A stretch of DNA of 64,000 nucleotides, taken from NCBI GenBank assembly GCA_024409235.1, contig JAKSUA010000001.1, forward strand, positions 1 to 64,000, written 5' to 3'. Positions 38,413 to 48,327 of this stretch are shown here, piece by piece (within the stretch, counting starts at the first letter, position 1; each line of letters starts with the position of its first letter). Under the pieces are notes generated by a model. It did not search any database and was not told the origin of the DNA. It worked only from the letters and a program-made list of their open reading frames with translations. This DNA comes from Bacteroidales bacterium (GTDB lineage Bacteria > Bacteroidota > Bacteroidia > Bacteroidales > UBA1715). The position numbers were made by a program, and so were the translations under genes.

Positions 38413-38877
38413 CTATTTTTTCCAAAATCTGTCAGTAATATCCACCATTTCCCCTGAACAGATTTTATACAATTTCTGATTAGTTGTCGGTTTATTTAAC
38501 GGCCCTTTGGAAGAATCGTATCCTCCAAGTTTTATATAATCGAACTGTGGCAAATCAAAATTCTGAGGCAACGACGATTTTCCCGAATACCAGGCAGTTT
38601 TTACTTTAGGAAATGTTTTTTTCACAAACTCTGCAAGTTGTAAAACAGAATTTGGTTCCCTATCTCCTCCCATAAAACACACGCAAGTAATATCATAATC
38701 ATAGGCATTTATTAGACGAGCCAACTCGGTCTCATCTAAAACCTTACCTATATCCTCTTGTAGATGAGGACTATGGCAACCAACACAACGATTTGGACAA
38801 TTCGTTATGTTGATGGCCATTGTTACTTCATCGGGAATCTCTGCAAAAACAATATCGAAATTGTAATACTTCAGCAT
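38413..38877 (-). CDS. nrdG: Anaerobic ribonucleotide reductase activating protein
   Basis: This 154-aa radical-SAM protein has the iron-sulfur motif CPNRCVGC (C27, C31, C34), followed by HSPHLQ. It generates the glycyl radical on NrdD under anaerobic conditions using S-adenosylmethionine. FMGGDREPN and TAWYSGKSSLP are further family segments. It is the size expected for NrdG. Its start shares a base with the stop of nrdD (TAATG), so the two are translated together, and both are under the cobalamin riboswitch upstream of nrdD. Confidence 0.93.
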   Translation of the reverse strand: MLKYYNFDIVFAEIPDEVTMAINITNCPNRCVGCHSPHLQEDIGKVLDETELARLINAYDYDITCVCFMGGDREPNSVLQLAEFVKKTFPKVKTAWYSGKSSLPQNFDLPQFDYIKLGGYDSSKGPLNKPTTNQKLYKICSGEMVDITDRFWKK

Positions 38878-40988
38878 TACAAATTAAGTTCGAACTGTTG
38901 TTCTTTTGCATAATAACGGCGTTTAGCTTCTTCCTGACGTGCAGCAGAGAAGTTTGACACACGTTTCATATATCCAATTACACGAGTTAAATAATCCACA
39001 TTTTTGCTTTGGCAACAAGGACATTCTTTCAAATATCTTTTGTCGATTTTTCCACAATCGTTACAGATTGTATTAGGGATATTGAATGTAAAATAGTTAC
39101 ATCCTTCATGAGAAGCAACGCGGATTAAGTGACGATACTGTTCTTTAGAAAGATGGCTTTCCAAATTAGCATGTAACGCAGAACCACCAGTTAAGTGAGC
39201 AATATAATTTCTACCATGAAGACGGAACTTGTCAACAATGTTCAATGATTCGTCTTCAACAATATAGAAATATGAATTATAGCAATCACGTGGAACTACA
39301 TAACCATCTTCCTTATCCCATTTTGCATGTTTAACACCTACATTTTCTGCAGGAATCATTTCGCAGTTAAACATCATATCTTTTGTACGATATTTCTTGT
39401 TGTATTTTTCAATCAAGCCAAGAACATCCTGTACAAACTGAATATATTTCTGATTATCATTAATTTCAATTCCAAGGAATTCAGCAGCCTCAACCAAACC
39501 GTTTACACCAATTGTTAAATATTGACGGTTGATGTTGATATAACCAGCATCAAACAAAGGCAACATACCTTTTTTCTGCAAATTCTTCAGGTTTTCGTTG
39601 TAACCGATCTGAACTTTATGAACCAAATCAACAATACCTTCCAAGTATGTCATATAGTGCATATTGTTCTTTACCGCATATTGAATACAACGGTTCAAGT
39701 TGATAGTAAGCACACTCTTTGAACCAGTAGAAACACCACCTGCACCAAGCGTGTAGCTAAATCCGTTATCTTGGATTTCGTTACGCAAACGGCAGCATGA
39801 AGCCAAGGAATCTGCATTATCACTAATATATGTAAAGAAAGAGTGACCCTCAGAATACATTTCGGCAGTAAAATCTCCCATATCCTCATCCATCACGTCG
39901 CCATCCTTTGTAAGAAGAGCCATTGTTTCCACTGGGAATGTCAAAACAGCTTTTGTACGTTCTTGGTTAAACCATTTCATGAAACGTTTCTGCAACCAAC
40001 ACAAAGAATTCCAATGTGGTTGAGAGCCATCAGGGAAATAGAATTCGCCAAACAGACTTTCGAAATAGAATTTATCATAATATGAAATATTCCAGAACAC
40101 AGCTTGGAAATTTCTTGCACCCGTTGGTTGATTGATTGAATAAACCACTTGTTCAAAACAATCATCAATCACTTTAGCAATTGTGCGTTTTTTCATCGAC
40201 AAATCAACAACTTCGTCAGCACGTAGATAATAATCTTCGCCATATTCTTTTTCGATGAAATAGTTCATGTACATCAAGAACTCAGGAGTAGCACAAGCGC
40301 CGCTCAACATACTTGAAACGATGAAAACCATATTCACGAAACCGCCGCAGAATGCTTTTAGATTTGTAGGAGCTTTTGAGTTTCCGCCAACGCTTGTTGT
40401 ACCATGCAACAACCATGGATACATTGTGATTGACGCACAATAGTTTGCCATAGAAGTTTCATCGTTTTTATACACAAAATGATTATTCAACAAGTACAAA
40501 TATTTATCGGCCAACTCCTTTCCATACAATTCTTTCAAACGGTCGGTAAGCAAACGACGGTTCAAACGAATAAAGTTTGATTTTGGAAGTTCACCGATTA
40601 AAGTCGCAATATTTTTCTTTTCAACGTTAGCATTTGCATCGTATTTCGAACCTGTTGCCGCGTTCGAAGCATTACAATAGCTTACCAAGAAGTTCAATTT
40701 CTCACGATCTTCGCGGTCTTCAGTATGTTTCTGACGATACAACATATAGCTTTTTGCAACTGTATAATATCGTTCAGCCATCAACGCAACTTCAACCTGA
40801 TTCTGAATTTCTTCAACACTCATTCCATCAGCAACATGAACACGGCTCAAAACACCTGCCAAATCATCATCAGTTGCATAACTACCAACCGACAAGAATG
40901 CCTTGCTTACTGCATACTTAATCTTTTCAATCGAGAAAGATTCTTTTGAACCATCGCGCTTTACGATTTTAATTTCTGAAACACCCAT
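38877..40988 (-). CDS. nrdD: Anaerobic (class III) ribonucleoside-triphosphate reductase
   Basis: This 703-aa enzyme makes deoxyribonucleotides without oxygen or cobalamin. The N-terminal ATP-cone (IKIVKRDGSKESFS, about residues 5-95) binds allosteric nucleotides. The C-terminus has a zinc site formed by CNDCG and CPCCQ and the glycyl-radical motif RVIGYMKRVSNFS with G672. NrdG activates it by abstracting hydrogen from that glycine. It heads the nrdD-nrdG operon. The long leader upstream contains a cobalamin riboswitch, so expression should fall when B12 is present. That is the expected logic if the cell also has a B12-dependent class II enzyme, which is not in the window. Confidence 0.95.
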   Translation of the reverse strand: MGVSEIKIVKRDGSKESFSIEKIKYAVSKAFLSVGSYATDDDLAGVLSRVHVADGMSVEEIQNQVEVALMAERYYTVAKSYMLYRQKHTEDREDREKLNFLVSYCNASNAATGSKYDANANVEKKNIATLIGELPKSNFIRLNRRLLTDRLKELYGKELADKYLYLLNNHFVYKNDETSMANYCASITMYPWLLHGTTSVGGNSKAPTNLKAFCGGFVNMVFIVSSMLSGACATPEFLMYMNYFIEKEYGEDYYLRADEVVDLSMKKRTIAKVIDDCFEQVVYSINQPTGARNFQAVFWNISYYDKFYFESLFGEFYFPDGSQPHWNSLCWLQKRFMKWFNQERTKAVLTFPVETMALLTKDGDVMDEDMGDFTAEMYSEGHSFFTYISDNADSLASCCRLRNEIQDNGFSYTLGAGGVSTGSKSVLTINLNRCIQYAVKNNMHYMTYLEGIVDLVHKVQIGYNENLKNLQKKGMLPLFDAGYININRQYLTIGVNGLVEAAEFLGIEINDNQKYIQFVQDVLGLIEKYNKKYRTKDMMFNCEMIPAENVGVKHAKWDKEDGYVVPRDCYNSYFYIVEDESLNIVDKFRLHGRNYIAHLTGGSALHANLESHLSKEQYRHLIRVASHEGCNYFTFNIPNTICNDCGKIDKRYLKECPCCQSKNVDYLTRVIGYMKRVSNFSAARQEEAKRRYYAKEQQFELNL

Positions 40989-41009
40989 TTTTTTGACTTT
41001 AACGATATT

Positions 41010-41063
41010 TTACTTTTTAACCATTGCCAAGAATAAGATATTATACAATCTCCTCTTTCGCAT
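41010..41063 (-). other. Possible 17-aa leader ORF between riboswitch and nrdD
   Basis: An ATG (41061-41063, minus) opens MRKRRLYNILFLAMVKK and stops at 41010, 22 bases before nrdD. AAAGAGGAGA lies inside rather than before it. It may be chance, or a small ORF through which the riboswitch affects translation. There is no independent support. Confidence 0.15.
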
Positions 41064-41079
41064 TTTTATCCTAAATCGG

Positions 41080-41205
41080 TAATCATGCAAAGCAGGTCTT
41101 CTGACTCGTTCATTCTGCATTTTTTCATGCAGTTTTTTATGAACTCACAGTTACAAGATAGTATTGGATTTACACCAAATTTCCCTTCAGATTTCGATAA
41201 CAAAA
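41080..41205 (-). promoter_or_regulatory. Cobalamin (AdoCbl) riboswitch controlling nrdDG
   Basis: On the minus strand the RNA contains GAAGGGAA, GGTGTAAATCCAATAC, GTAACTGTGAG, then a hairpin CTGCAT...ATGCAG, and the B12 box GAGTCAGAAGACCTGC (rc of 41092-41107). These are the conserved core segments of the cobalamin riboswitch in the right order and spacing. It ends about 90 bases before nrdD and there is no clear terminator hairpin after it, so control is probably at translation. B12 riboswitches are known upstream of B12-independent isozymes such as nrdDG. Confidence 0.88.
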
Positions 41206-41269
41206 TATCTCTATCACTTTAGCATGTCAAAATTAAAATTTAAGTCAATTCTTATTGTAAAAATCTTTG

Positions 41270-41277
41270 CAAAGTTA
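41270..41277 (-). promoter_or_regulatory. -7 box of the riboswitch-nrdDG transcript
   Basis: TAACTTTG (rc of 41270-41277), perfect TAnnTTTG, with TTTG 16 bases upstream. Transcription would begin near 41263, giving a leader of about 275 bases that includes the whole riboswitch. Confidence 0.5.
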
Positions 41278-41354
41278 TTAATAACCTTAAAAACAAACAC
41301 ATATTATCAGGTTGATATTCAATGATTTAATAAGTTAATAACGTATTTAAAACA

Positions 41355-41387
41355 ATAAAAAAAGGCGAGATTTTTCAACCTCGCCAT
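41355..41387 (-). terminator. Terminator after the ROK glucokinase gene
   Basis: On the minus strand GGCGAG (rc of 41380-41385) pairs with CTCGCC (rc of 41364-41369), followed by seven T. It lies 27 bases past the ROK stop and upstream of the nrdDG promoter, insulating the two units. Confidence 0.8.
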
Positions 41388-41413
41388 CACCTATAAAATA
41401 AGCCCCTAAAAGG

Positions 41414-42373
41414 TTATTTTTCAAGCTCTTTCCATGCCAACGCACTGGCACCAAGAACAGCAGCATTTTTATCCATCAAACCACTTAATTTAATGTCAAT
41501 TTTATTTTTAAAAATTGGCAACAAATATTCTTCCATAGTTTGCTTTGCAGGTTTAATAATTGCATCGCCAGCTTTTGCAGGTCCACCAAACAAGAAAATT
41601 GTTGACGGGCTTGTATGACAAACAACATCAGCAAGTTTTAATCCGAGTATTTTCCCAGTATATTCAAAACACTCTTTTGCAATTTCGTCACCTGCCTGAT
41701 AAGCTTTATACACATCGTACGAAGTCAACTTACTATTTGGAATATCACGTAACGAAGAAGGTTTACGAGAGTTGCACAGAAGTTCCGAAATTGTACGTAC
41801 AATACCAGTTGCCGACACATAAGTTTCCAAACAACCTTTCTTTCCACAACCGCATTGACGACCGTCCATAAAAACAGTTGTATGCCCAACTTCTCCAGCA
41901 AAACCATCATGGCCATAAACCAAATCGCCATTTACAACAATACCACTTCCAAGTCCTGTTCCTAACGTTATCACAACAAAATCTTTCATGCCTTTTGCCG
42001 CGCCAAAAATCATTTCTCCCATGGCAGCCGCATTTGCATCATTTGTTATCGCAATTTTCACATTTGGGAAATACTCGCCCATCATTTTGCAAAAATGAAC
42101 AGTACCTTTCCAACTTAAATTTGGAGCTTCTTCTATGGTTCCTCTATGATAATTTGCATTTGGTGCTCCAACCCCAATTCCCATTAACTGGCAATCAGAA
42201 TGATTATTTAATTCTGTCTGGATAAGGCCGCACAAATTTTTCATATAGGACTCTATATCAAGACATTCTTTAGTAGGAACACTTGTTTCGAACAAACAAT
42301 TTCCTTCACGGTCAACAAAGCCAATTGCGGTGTTGGTTCCGCCTATATCAATTCCAACTGTAATTTGTTTCAT
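41414..42373 (-). CDS. ROK family glucokinase-like sugar kinase
   Basis: This 319-aa cytoplasmic kinase has the ATP motif GIDIGGTNTAIG (residues 7-18), the catalytic aspartate D112 in TNDANAAAMGE, and LGTGLGSGIVVNG. The ROK zinc site is formed by H164 in GEVGH and C174, C176 and C181 in QCGCGKKGCLE. ROK kinases phosphorylate glucose or related hexoses and some are regulators, but no DNA-binding domain is present here, so it is a kinase. It is the sole gene of its unit, with its own promoter box (42397-42404) and terminator. Confidence 0.9.
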   Translation of the reverse strand: MKQITVGIDIGGTNTAIGFVDREGNCLFETSVPTKECLDIESYMKNLCGLIQTELNNHSDCQLMGIGVGAPNANYHRGTIEEAPNLSWKGTVHFCKMMGEYFPNVKIAITNDANAAAMGEMIFGAAKGMKDFVVITLGTGLGSGIVVNGDLVYGHDGFAGEVGHTTVFMDGRQCGCGKKGCLETYVSATGIVRTISELLCNSRKPSSLRDIPNSKLTSYDVYKAYQAGDEIAKECFEYTGKILGLKLADVVCHTSPSTIFLFGGPAKAGDAIIKPAKQTMEEYLLPIFKNKIDIKLSGLMDKNAAVLGASALAWKELEK

Positions 42374-42396
42374 AATTATATTATTTTCAATTTTTA

Positions 42397-42404
42397 CAAA
42401 AATA
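42397..42404 (-). promoter_or_regulatory. -7 box of the ROK kinase gene
   Basis: TATTTTTG (rc of 42397-42404), perfect TAnnTTTG, 23 bases before the ATG at 42373. Confidence 0.4.
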
Positions 42405-42492
42405 TTAAAATCTTACGGAATATCATTTAGCTTTTTCGCATGATTTTACCACGAAACATTCTTTAGTAAAACCCGTGTTTCGCTGAAAAATG

Positions 42493-42500
42493 TATTTTTG
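42493..42500 (+). promoter_or_regulatory. -7 box of thiL
   Basis: TATTTTTG at 42493-42500 is a perfect TAnnTTTG, 15 bases before the thiL ATG. A TTG that could serve as an upstream start (42498) lies inside the box, so the start at 42516 is preferred. Confidence 0.45.
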
Positions 42501-42515
42501 CAAAAAACATATATA

Positions 42516-43541
42516 ATGGAAAAACAAAAAACTCTTGAAGAAATCGGGGAATTTGGTCTAATAGAACTACTTACAAAAGATTTTAGAACAAAAGAAACGA
42601 CAATAAAAGGCATAGGAGACGACTGTGCGGTATTGGAATATTCCGAGAAAGAATTTCAACTTGTTACCACAGATTTGTTGCTTGAAGGAATCCACTTCGA
42701 TTTGGTTTATTCACCATTAAAACACATTGGTTACAAAGCAGTTATGGCAAATATTTCCGATATAATTGCCATGAACGGAACGCCAAAGCAGATGACTGTT
42801 TCCATAGCTGTATCAGCAAAATTTTCTGTTAACGCATTAGAACAGCTTTATTCCGGAATACGATTAGCCTGTGAACAATATAATATAGAACTTATTGGAG
42901 GCGACACATCAGCATCGATGACAGGACTTGCAATCAGCATTACCATGCTTGGTACCGTGGGAAAAGACAAGATTGCATATAGAAAAGGCGCAAAAACCAC
43001 CGATTTAATCTGCGTATCAGGAGATTTAGGTGCAGCTTACGCAGGATTGCAAATACTTCAAAGAGAAAAAGCCGTGTTCAACCAAGGCAAAGGAGCCCAG
43101 CCAAAACTTGACGGTTACGAATACGTTTTGGGAAGAATATTAAAGCCAGACGCAAGACAAGACATTATCAAAAGTCTAGCAAAAGAGCAAATTATACCAA
43201 CAGCGATGATAGACATTTCCGACGGTCTTTCTTCGGAGTTATTTCATCTGTGCTTAAACTCAAAAGTGGGATGTAAAATTTACGAGGAAAAAATCCCTAT
43301 AAACCAAGCTACCGGCGAAGTTTGTAAAGAATTCGGATTAGAGCCAATAATTCCGGCCCTTCATGGAGGAGACGACTATGAATTACTATTCACTGTTCCT
43401 CTTTCTGATTACGAAAAACTTAAAAACATCGAAGATATTTCTATTATTGGGAACATTGTTGAAGCCGACCAAGGACTTGGAATGATAAGTCGTTCCGGTG
43501 ATTACGTGCATCTAAAGGCACAAGGTTGGAACAACAAATAA
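42516..43541 (+). CDS. thiL: Thiamine-monophosphate kinase
   Basis: This 341-aa enzyme makes thiamine diphosphate from thiamine monophosphate and ATP, the last step of the pathway. Conserved blocks are TTIKGIGDDCAVLEY, TTDLLLEGIHFDL, GYKAVMANISDIIAMNG and ELIGGDTSAS. ISGDLGA-like and MIDISDGLSSEL with HGGDDYELLFTVP follow. These aspartates bind magnesium and nucleotide. Length is normal. It is followed by the DUF2723 gene after 75 bases with a separate promoter. No other thi genes are nearby. Confidence 0.93.
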   Translation: MEKQKTLEEIGEFGLIELLTKDFRTKETTIKGIGDDCAVLEYSEKEFQLVTTDLLLEGIHFDLVYSPLKHIGYKAVMANISDIIAMNGTPKQMTVSIAVSAKFSVNALEQLYSGIRLACEQYNIELIGGDTSASMTGLAISITMLGTVGKDKIAYRKGAKTTDLICVSGDLGAAYAGLQILQREKAVFNQGKGAQPKLDGYEYVLGRILKPDARQDIIKSLAKEQIIPTAMIDISDGLSSELFHLCLNSKVGCKIYEEKIPINQATGEVCKEFGLEPIIPALHGGDDYELLFTVPLSDYEKLKNIEDISIIGNIVEADQGLGMISRSGDYVHLKAQGWNNK

Positions 43542-43590
43542 ATTCAAAGAATTAATACTTTTACACATTACGATTTATATATTAAAATCA

Positions 43591-43598
43591 TATCTTTG
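43591..43598 (+). promoter_or_regulatory. -7 box of the DUF2723-asnS unit
   Basis: TATCTTTG at 43591-43598 is a perfect TAnnTTTG. A TTG start (43596) would fall in it; the ATG at 43617 is therefore used. No clear -33 element. Confidence 0.45.
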
Positions 43599-43616
43599 CT
43601 AAAATTTTTATTAAAA

Positions 43617-46600
43617 ATGGAGAAAAAATATAAAATATTAAACAATCTCCTTGGTTTCCTATCGTTTATAGGGGCTTCAATCGTTTACATTTTAACAATT
43701 GAACCTACGGTAAGCCTTTGGGATTGTGGAGAATTCATAGCAACAGCAGGCAAATTGGAAGTTGGTCACCCTCCTGGGGCACCATTTTTCCTTCTTTTAG
43801 GTAGATTTTTCTCACTTTTTGCATCATCTCCTGAGCAAATCGCCGCATGTGTAAACACAATGTCAGCATTGGCAAGTGGTGCAACTATTATGTTCCTATT
43901 CTGGACAATCACGCACCTTGCGAAGAAATTCTTTACAGAAAGTGAGCTGAATATCACAAACATCATTTTAATTCTAAGCGCAGGATTAATTGGTGCCGGA
44001 GCCTATACTTTCACTGATACATTCTGGTTTTCAGCTGTTGAAGGAGAAGTATATGGAATGTCATCGCTACTAACAGCAGTGGTATTCTGGGCAATATTAA
44101 AATGGGAAGACCATTTTGATGAGCCAGGAAGTGACAGATGGATTATTTTCATCGCATACATCATGGGCCTGTCAATCGGCGTTCACTTATTGAACTTATT
44201 GACAATCACTGCAATAGTATTCGTTTATTACTTCAAAAAATTCCAGCCGACACTAAAAGGAATTATCTTAACATGTTTACTTTCATTCCTTTTCATCGCC
44301 TTTATGATGTGGGGAATTATTGCCGGTTCGGTTGATGTTGCATCATCATTCGAGTTGTTCTGTGTAAACATTTTAGGTATGCCATATCAATCAGGTTTGA
44401 TTTTATGGTTAATTGTCCTAACAATATCATTTATTGCAGGAATTATTGTTACACAGAAAGATAACCTCAACAAATGGATAAAAGTTGGCATTGTTACATT
44501 CATAACAATATTATTAGGAATACCAACATTAACAGACAGTCCGATTATCTGGATTATCATTCTTGCAGGAATTATCTGGGGACTTCAGTATGCAAACAAG
44601 CAAAACAAATACATTCTAAACACGCTTGTCAACGTATTGATGGTCATCATGATAGGTTATTCCTCATACGCAATGATTATTATACGTTCAAATGCAGAAA
44701 CACCTATGAATGAAAATGCACCGAAAGATGCGTTTTCACTTCTATCCTATTTGAACCGTGAACAATATGGTTCCACACCTATAATTTACGGACCATATTA
44801 TAACGCGTCACCAGTTTGGAAACAAGACGGAAGTGCCGAAGTTAAAGAAAAATTCACATATACTCCACGTGACGGAAAATATGTAAAAGTAAGCAACGGC
44901 TTGGAATATGTTTGGAATCCTGATCAATGTACGTTGTTCCCACGTATGTACAGCCGCGAAGCTCATCATGTCCGCGGATACAAAGATTGGGCAGGCATAA
45001 AAGACGGAGTTAACACTAAAAAAGTACGTTACGACAGAGAAGGCAAAACGTATGATGTACCAACATTTGGACAAAATCTCCGTTACTTCTTCTCATATCA
45101 AATTGGACACATGTATATGCGTTACTTCATGTGGAATTTCTGCGGACGTCAAAACGACATTCAAGGACATGGAGACATTGAGCATGGAAACTGGATTACT
45201 GGCATCAACTTCATTGACAAACAATTAGTTGGCGACCAATCTCAAATTTCAGAAAAAGCAAAAACAACACCTTCGCGAAATGTATATTACATGTTACCGC
45301 TCCTACTTGGTTTAATTGGTTTGATTTATCATTTAAGCCGAAGAAAAGACGATTCATTTGTTGTAATTCTATTGTTTTTGATGACAGGTTTGGCAATTAT
45401 CGTTTACCTAAACCAGAAACCTTACGAGCCACGTGAACGTGACTATGCTTATGCAGGATCGTTCTATGCATATTGTATATGGATTGGATTAAGCGTACTT
45501 GCAATCTTTGAATTAATTAAAAACATATTCAAAAACAACCAGAAAATTGGTGCAATTGCAGGTATTGCTGTGGCACTTTTGATAACAATCCCTGCACCTG
45601 TTCTTCTTGCAACAGAAAACTGGGATGATCACGACAGATCAGGACGATACACAGCACATGACTTTGCATACAATTACCTACAAAGTTGCGATCCAAATTC
45701 AATGATTGTTACAGCCGGAGACAACGACACATTTCCACTTTGGTATATCCAAGAAATCGAAGGAGTTAGAACAGATGTTCGTGTACTTTGCACACCACTG
45801 TTAGCAACAGACTGGTATTCTCAACAAATGAAACACAGAGCATACGAATCAGCACCGCTACCAATGAAACTTACTGAAAAGCAAGTGGGCAAAGGCATCC
45901 GTGACATGGTTCCTGTACGTGAATTTGGAAACCAAAAAGGAAAATTTGTTTCACTTCATGAGGCAATGGAAGTTGTACGCGACGACAATATGTTAATCAA
46001 TTACTATGGTGACAAATACAATTATTTCCCTGCAAAAAATCTAAAATTCAGTGTTGACAAAGAAGTTGCTTTAGCAAACAATGCTGTTTCTCAGAAAGAT
46101 ACAAACCAAATTGTTGATGAAATTAGTTTCACACTAAAAGACAACAATATTTATAAAAACAAACTTGTTATCTACGACTGTCTTGACGGATGGCAATGGG
46201 ACCGTCCACTTTATTTCACAAGTCAGTCATCAGCAGAGGATTTAGGTTTAGAAAGCTATCTTCGTTACGATGGTTTTGCATTTAAATTTGTTCCAGTAAA
46301 GAACGAAGATGCACGTGTTCCATACATCGACACAGATGTTCTTTACGACAAATTAATGAATGTTTATAAATGGAGAGGTATGGGAGAAAAAGGTGTTTAC
46401 ATCGACCATTTCCACGAACGTACAACACGTGTAATTGGAATTCGCCAAATGTTTAACTCCCTTGCTTTTGAACTTATTGCTGAACACAAACTTGATTCCG
46501 CACAACAAGTTCTTAACAAACTTGACTCACTTATGCCAGATTGGCAAATTCCATACTTTGATGAATCAATTATTTCAACATCGTATGCATATTACATGAT

Positions 46601-46868
46601 TAAGGATTTTGAGTCAGGAAACCGTCTGTTAAAAACTTATGCTGAAAACTTAATGGATGAAATAGAATGGTACAATTCATTGAAAGACCAGCCTACATTC
46701 TTTAAACGAATTGAAGCAAGCAAAATTGATTACATGAGAACGGTTATCCGCATATATCAAGTAGCACAGCAATACAAACAAACTGCTTTATGCAACGAAT
46801 TGGATCTTCGATGGAATGAATTAGGCGAATATCCAATAACAGAATATTCAAAGGCATTAAATAGATAA
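43617..46868 (+). CDS. DUF2723 / TMEM260-like membrane glycosyltransferase
   Basis: This 1083-aa protein begins with a run of hydrophobic segments (about residues 10-330). The family opening TIEPTVSLWDCGEFIATAGKLEVGHPPGAP carries the acidic Asp-Cys-Gly-Glu site, followed by VEGEVYGMSS. The long C-terminal half is soluble, with GDNDTFPLWYIQEIEGVRTDVRV and a final helical tail. DUF2723 proteins are related to GT-C protein O-mannosyltransferases such as TMEM260. In Bacteroidota they probably glycosylate exported proteins in the periplasm, which would fit the secretion genes in this window. The substrate and sugar are not known. The asnS gene follows after 12 bases. Confidence 0.8.
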   Translation: MEKKYKILNNLLGFLSFIGASIVYILTIEPTVSLWDCGEFIATAGKLEVGHPPGAPFFLLLGRFFSLFASSPEQIAACVNTMSALASGATIMFLFWTITHLAKKFFTESELNITNIILILSAGLIGAGAYTFTDTFWFSAVEGEVYGMSSLLTAVVFWAILKWEDHFDEPGSDRWIIFIAYIMGLSIGVHLLNLLTITAIVFVYYFKKFQPTLKGIILTCLLSFLFIAFMMWGIIAGSVDVASSFELFCVNILGMPYQSGLILWLIVLTISFIAGIIVTQKDNLNKWIKVGIVTFITILLGIPTLTDSPIIWIIILAGIIWGLQYANKQNKYILNTLVNVLMVIMIGYSSYAMIIIRSNAETPMNENAPKDAFSLLSYLNREQYGSTPIIYGPYYNASPVWKQDGSAEVKEKFTYTPRDGKYVKVSNGLEYVWNPDQCTLFPRMYSREAHHVRGYKDWAGIKDGVNTKKVRYDREGKTYDVPTFGQNLRYFFSYQIGHMYMRYFMWNFCGRQNDIQGHGDIEHGNWITGINFIDKQLVGDQSQISEKAKTTPSRNVYYMLPLLLGLIGLIYHLSRRKDDSFVVILLFLMTGLAIIVYLNQKPYEPRERDYAYAGSFYAYCIWIGLSVLAIFELIKNIFKNNQKIGAIAGIAVALLITIPAPVLLATENWDDHDRSGRYTAHDFAYNYLQSCDPNSMIVTAGDNDTFPLWYIQEIEGVRTDVRVLCTPLLATDWYSQQMKHRAYESAPLPMKLTEKQVGKGIRDMVPVREFGNQKGKFVSLHEAMEVVRDDNMLINYYGDKYNYFPAKNLKFSVDKEVALANNAVSQKDTNQIVDEISFTLKDNNIYKNKLVIYDCLDGWQWDRPLYFTSQSSAEDLGLESYLRYDGFAFKFVPVKNEDARVPYIDTDVLYDKLMNVYKWRGMGEKGVYIDHFHERTTRVIGIRQMFNSLAFELIAEHKLDSAQQVLNKLDSLMPDWQIPYFDESIISTSYAYYMIKDFESGNRLLKTYAENLMDEIEWYNSLKDQPTFFKRIEASKIDYMRTVIRIYQVAQQYKQTALCNELDLRWNELGEYPITEYSKALNR

Positions 46869-46880
46869 AAATATACGATC

Positions 46881-48326
46881 ATGTCATCGAAAAGAACAGA
46901 AATCAGTAAAATACTACAGGCGACAGAATTAGACGTTCCAGTTGTAGTAAAAGGTTGGGTAAGAAACTTTAGAGGCAACAGTTTTGTAATGTTTGCCGCT
47001 TTAAACGACGGTTCTTCTTTACAAAATCTTCAAATTGTCATCGACATTGAAAAATTCGATGCAGCAGAATTAAAGAAAATCACAGTAGGATGCTCTTTAA
47101 GTGTTGAAGGAACATTAAAAGCCTCGGAAGGAAAAGGCCAACGAGTAGAAGTTGTAGCAACATCTTTTGAAGTTTTAGGAACTTGTAATCCAGACGAATA
47201 CCCTATTCAGCCAAAGAAACACTCGTTAGAATTTCTTCGTGAACAGGCACATTTGCGTTTCCGTACAAACTTATTCGGAGCTATTATGCGTGTTCGCCAC
47301 AACATGATTTATGCAATCCACACATTCTTTACAGAACGAGGATTTTACAATATCCATACACCTATCATCACTGGTTCCGACTGCGAAGGCGCTGGAGAAA
47401 TGTTCCAAGTTACAACACTGGACATGAACAACCTTCCTAAAACAGAAGACGGTGCTATCGATTACAACGAAGATTTCTTCGGAAAAATGACCAACTTGAC
47501 TGTTTCTGGTCAATTAGAAGTGGAATTGGCATGTATGGCGCTTTCAAAAGTTTACACTTTTGGTCCAACATTCCGTGCAGAAAATTCAAATACGACACGT
47601 CACTTGGCAGAATTCTGGATGATTGAACCAGAAATTGCATTCGCCGACATTAATGACGACATGGATATTGCCGAAGAATTCCTTAAATATTTAATACAAT
47701 ACGCATTAGATCATTGTAAAGAAGATTTGGAATTCCTTCAAGAACGTTTGATTCAAGAAGAAAAATCAAAACCAGAGGCAGAACGTTCAATGCCTTTAAT
47801 TGAAAAATTAAAATTTGTTCTTGCAAATGATTTCCAGAGACTTACATACACAGAAGCTATTGAAATCTTAAAGAATTCTAAGCCAAATCAAAAAGGTCAA
47901 TTTAAATATCACATTGACGGATTTGGAGCAGATTTACAGAGCGAACACGAACGTTATTTAGTAGAAAAACACTTTAAAAAACCAGTAATTCTTACTGGTT
48001 ATCCAAAGGAAATTAAAGCTTTCTATATGAAGCAAAACCCTGATGGAAAAACAGTTGCCGCAATGGATATTTTATTCCCTGGAATCGGAGAAATCATAGG
48101 TGGTTCAGAACGTGAAGCTGATTACAACAAATTGAGCCAAAGAATTGAAGAACTGAACATTCCTATGAAAGATATGTGGTGGTACCTTGACACACGTCGT
48201 TTTGGTGCTGTGCCACACTCTGGATTCGGTCTTGGTTTCGAACGTTTAATGTTGTTTGTAACAGGAATGACTAACATCCGTGATGTAATTCCATTCCCTC
48301 GTTATCCAAAAGCAGCAGAATTCTAA
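46881..48326 (+). CDS. asnS: Asparaginyl-tRNA synthetase
   Basis: This 481-aa class IIb synthetase charges tRNA-Asn. The N-terminal OB-fold anticodon domain includes [12 protein letters not shown] and [16 protein letters not shown]. The catalytic domain has motif 2 as [22 protein letters not shown] and motif 3 as [13 protein letters not shown]. The ending [20 protein letters not shown] is characteristic. The [12 protein letters not shown] wording with asparagine-specific residues separates it from AspRS. It follows the DUF2723 gene closely and is followed by the SRPBCC gene after 1 base. Confidence 0.93.
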   Translation: MSSKRTEISKILQATELDVPVVVKGWVRNFRGNSFVMFAALNDGSSLQNLQIVIDIEKFDAAELKKITVGCSLSVEGTLKASEGKGQRVEVVATSFEVLGTCNPDEYPIQPKKHSLEFLREQAHLRFRTNLFGAIMRVRHNMIYAIHTFFTERGFYNIHTPIITGSDCEGAGEMFQVTTLDMNNLPKTEDGAIDYNEDFFGKMTNLTVSGQLEVELACMALSKVYTFGPTFRAENSNTTRHLAEFWMIEPEIAFADINDDMDIAEEFLKYLIQYALDHCKEDLEFLQERLIQEEKSKPEAERSMPLIEKLKFVLANDFQRLTYTEAIEILKNSKPNQKGQFKYHIDGFGADLQSEHERYLVEKHFKKPVILTGYPKEIKAFYMKQNPDGKTVAAMDILFPGIGEIIGGSEREADYNKLSQRIEELNIPMKDMWWYLDTRRFGAVPHSGFGLGFERLMLFVTGMTNIRDVIPFPRYPKAAEF

Positions 48327-48327
48327 A

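Noticed and set aside
42498..42515. TTG start of thiL
   Set aside because: It falls inside the -7 box TATTTTTG.
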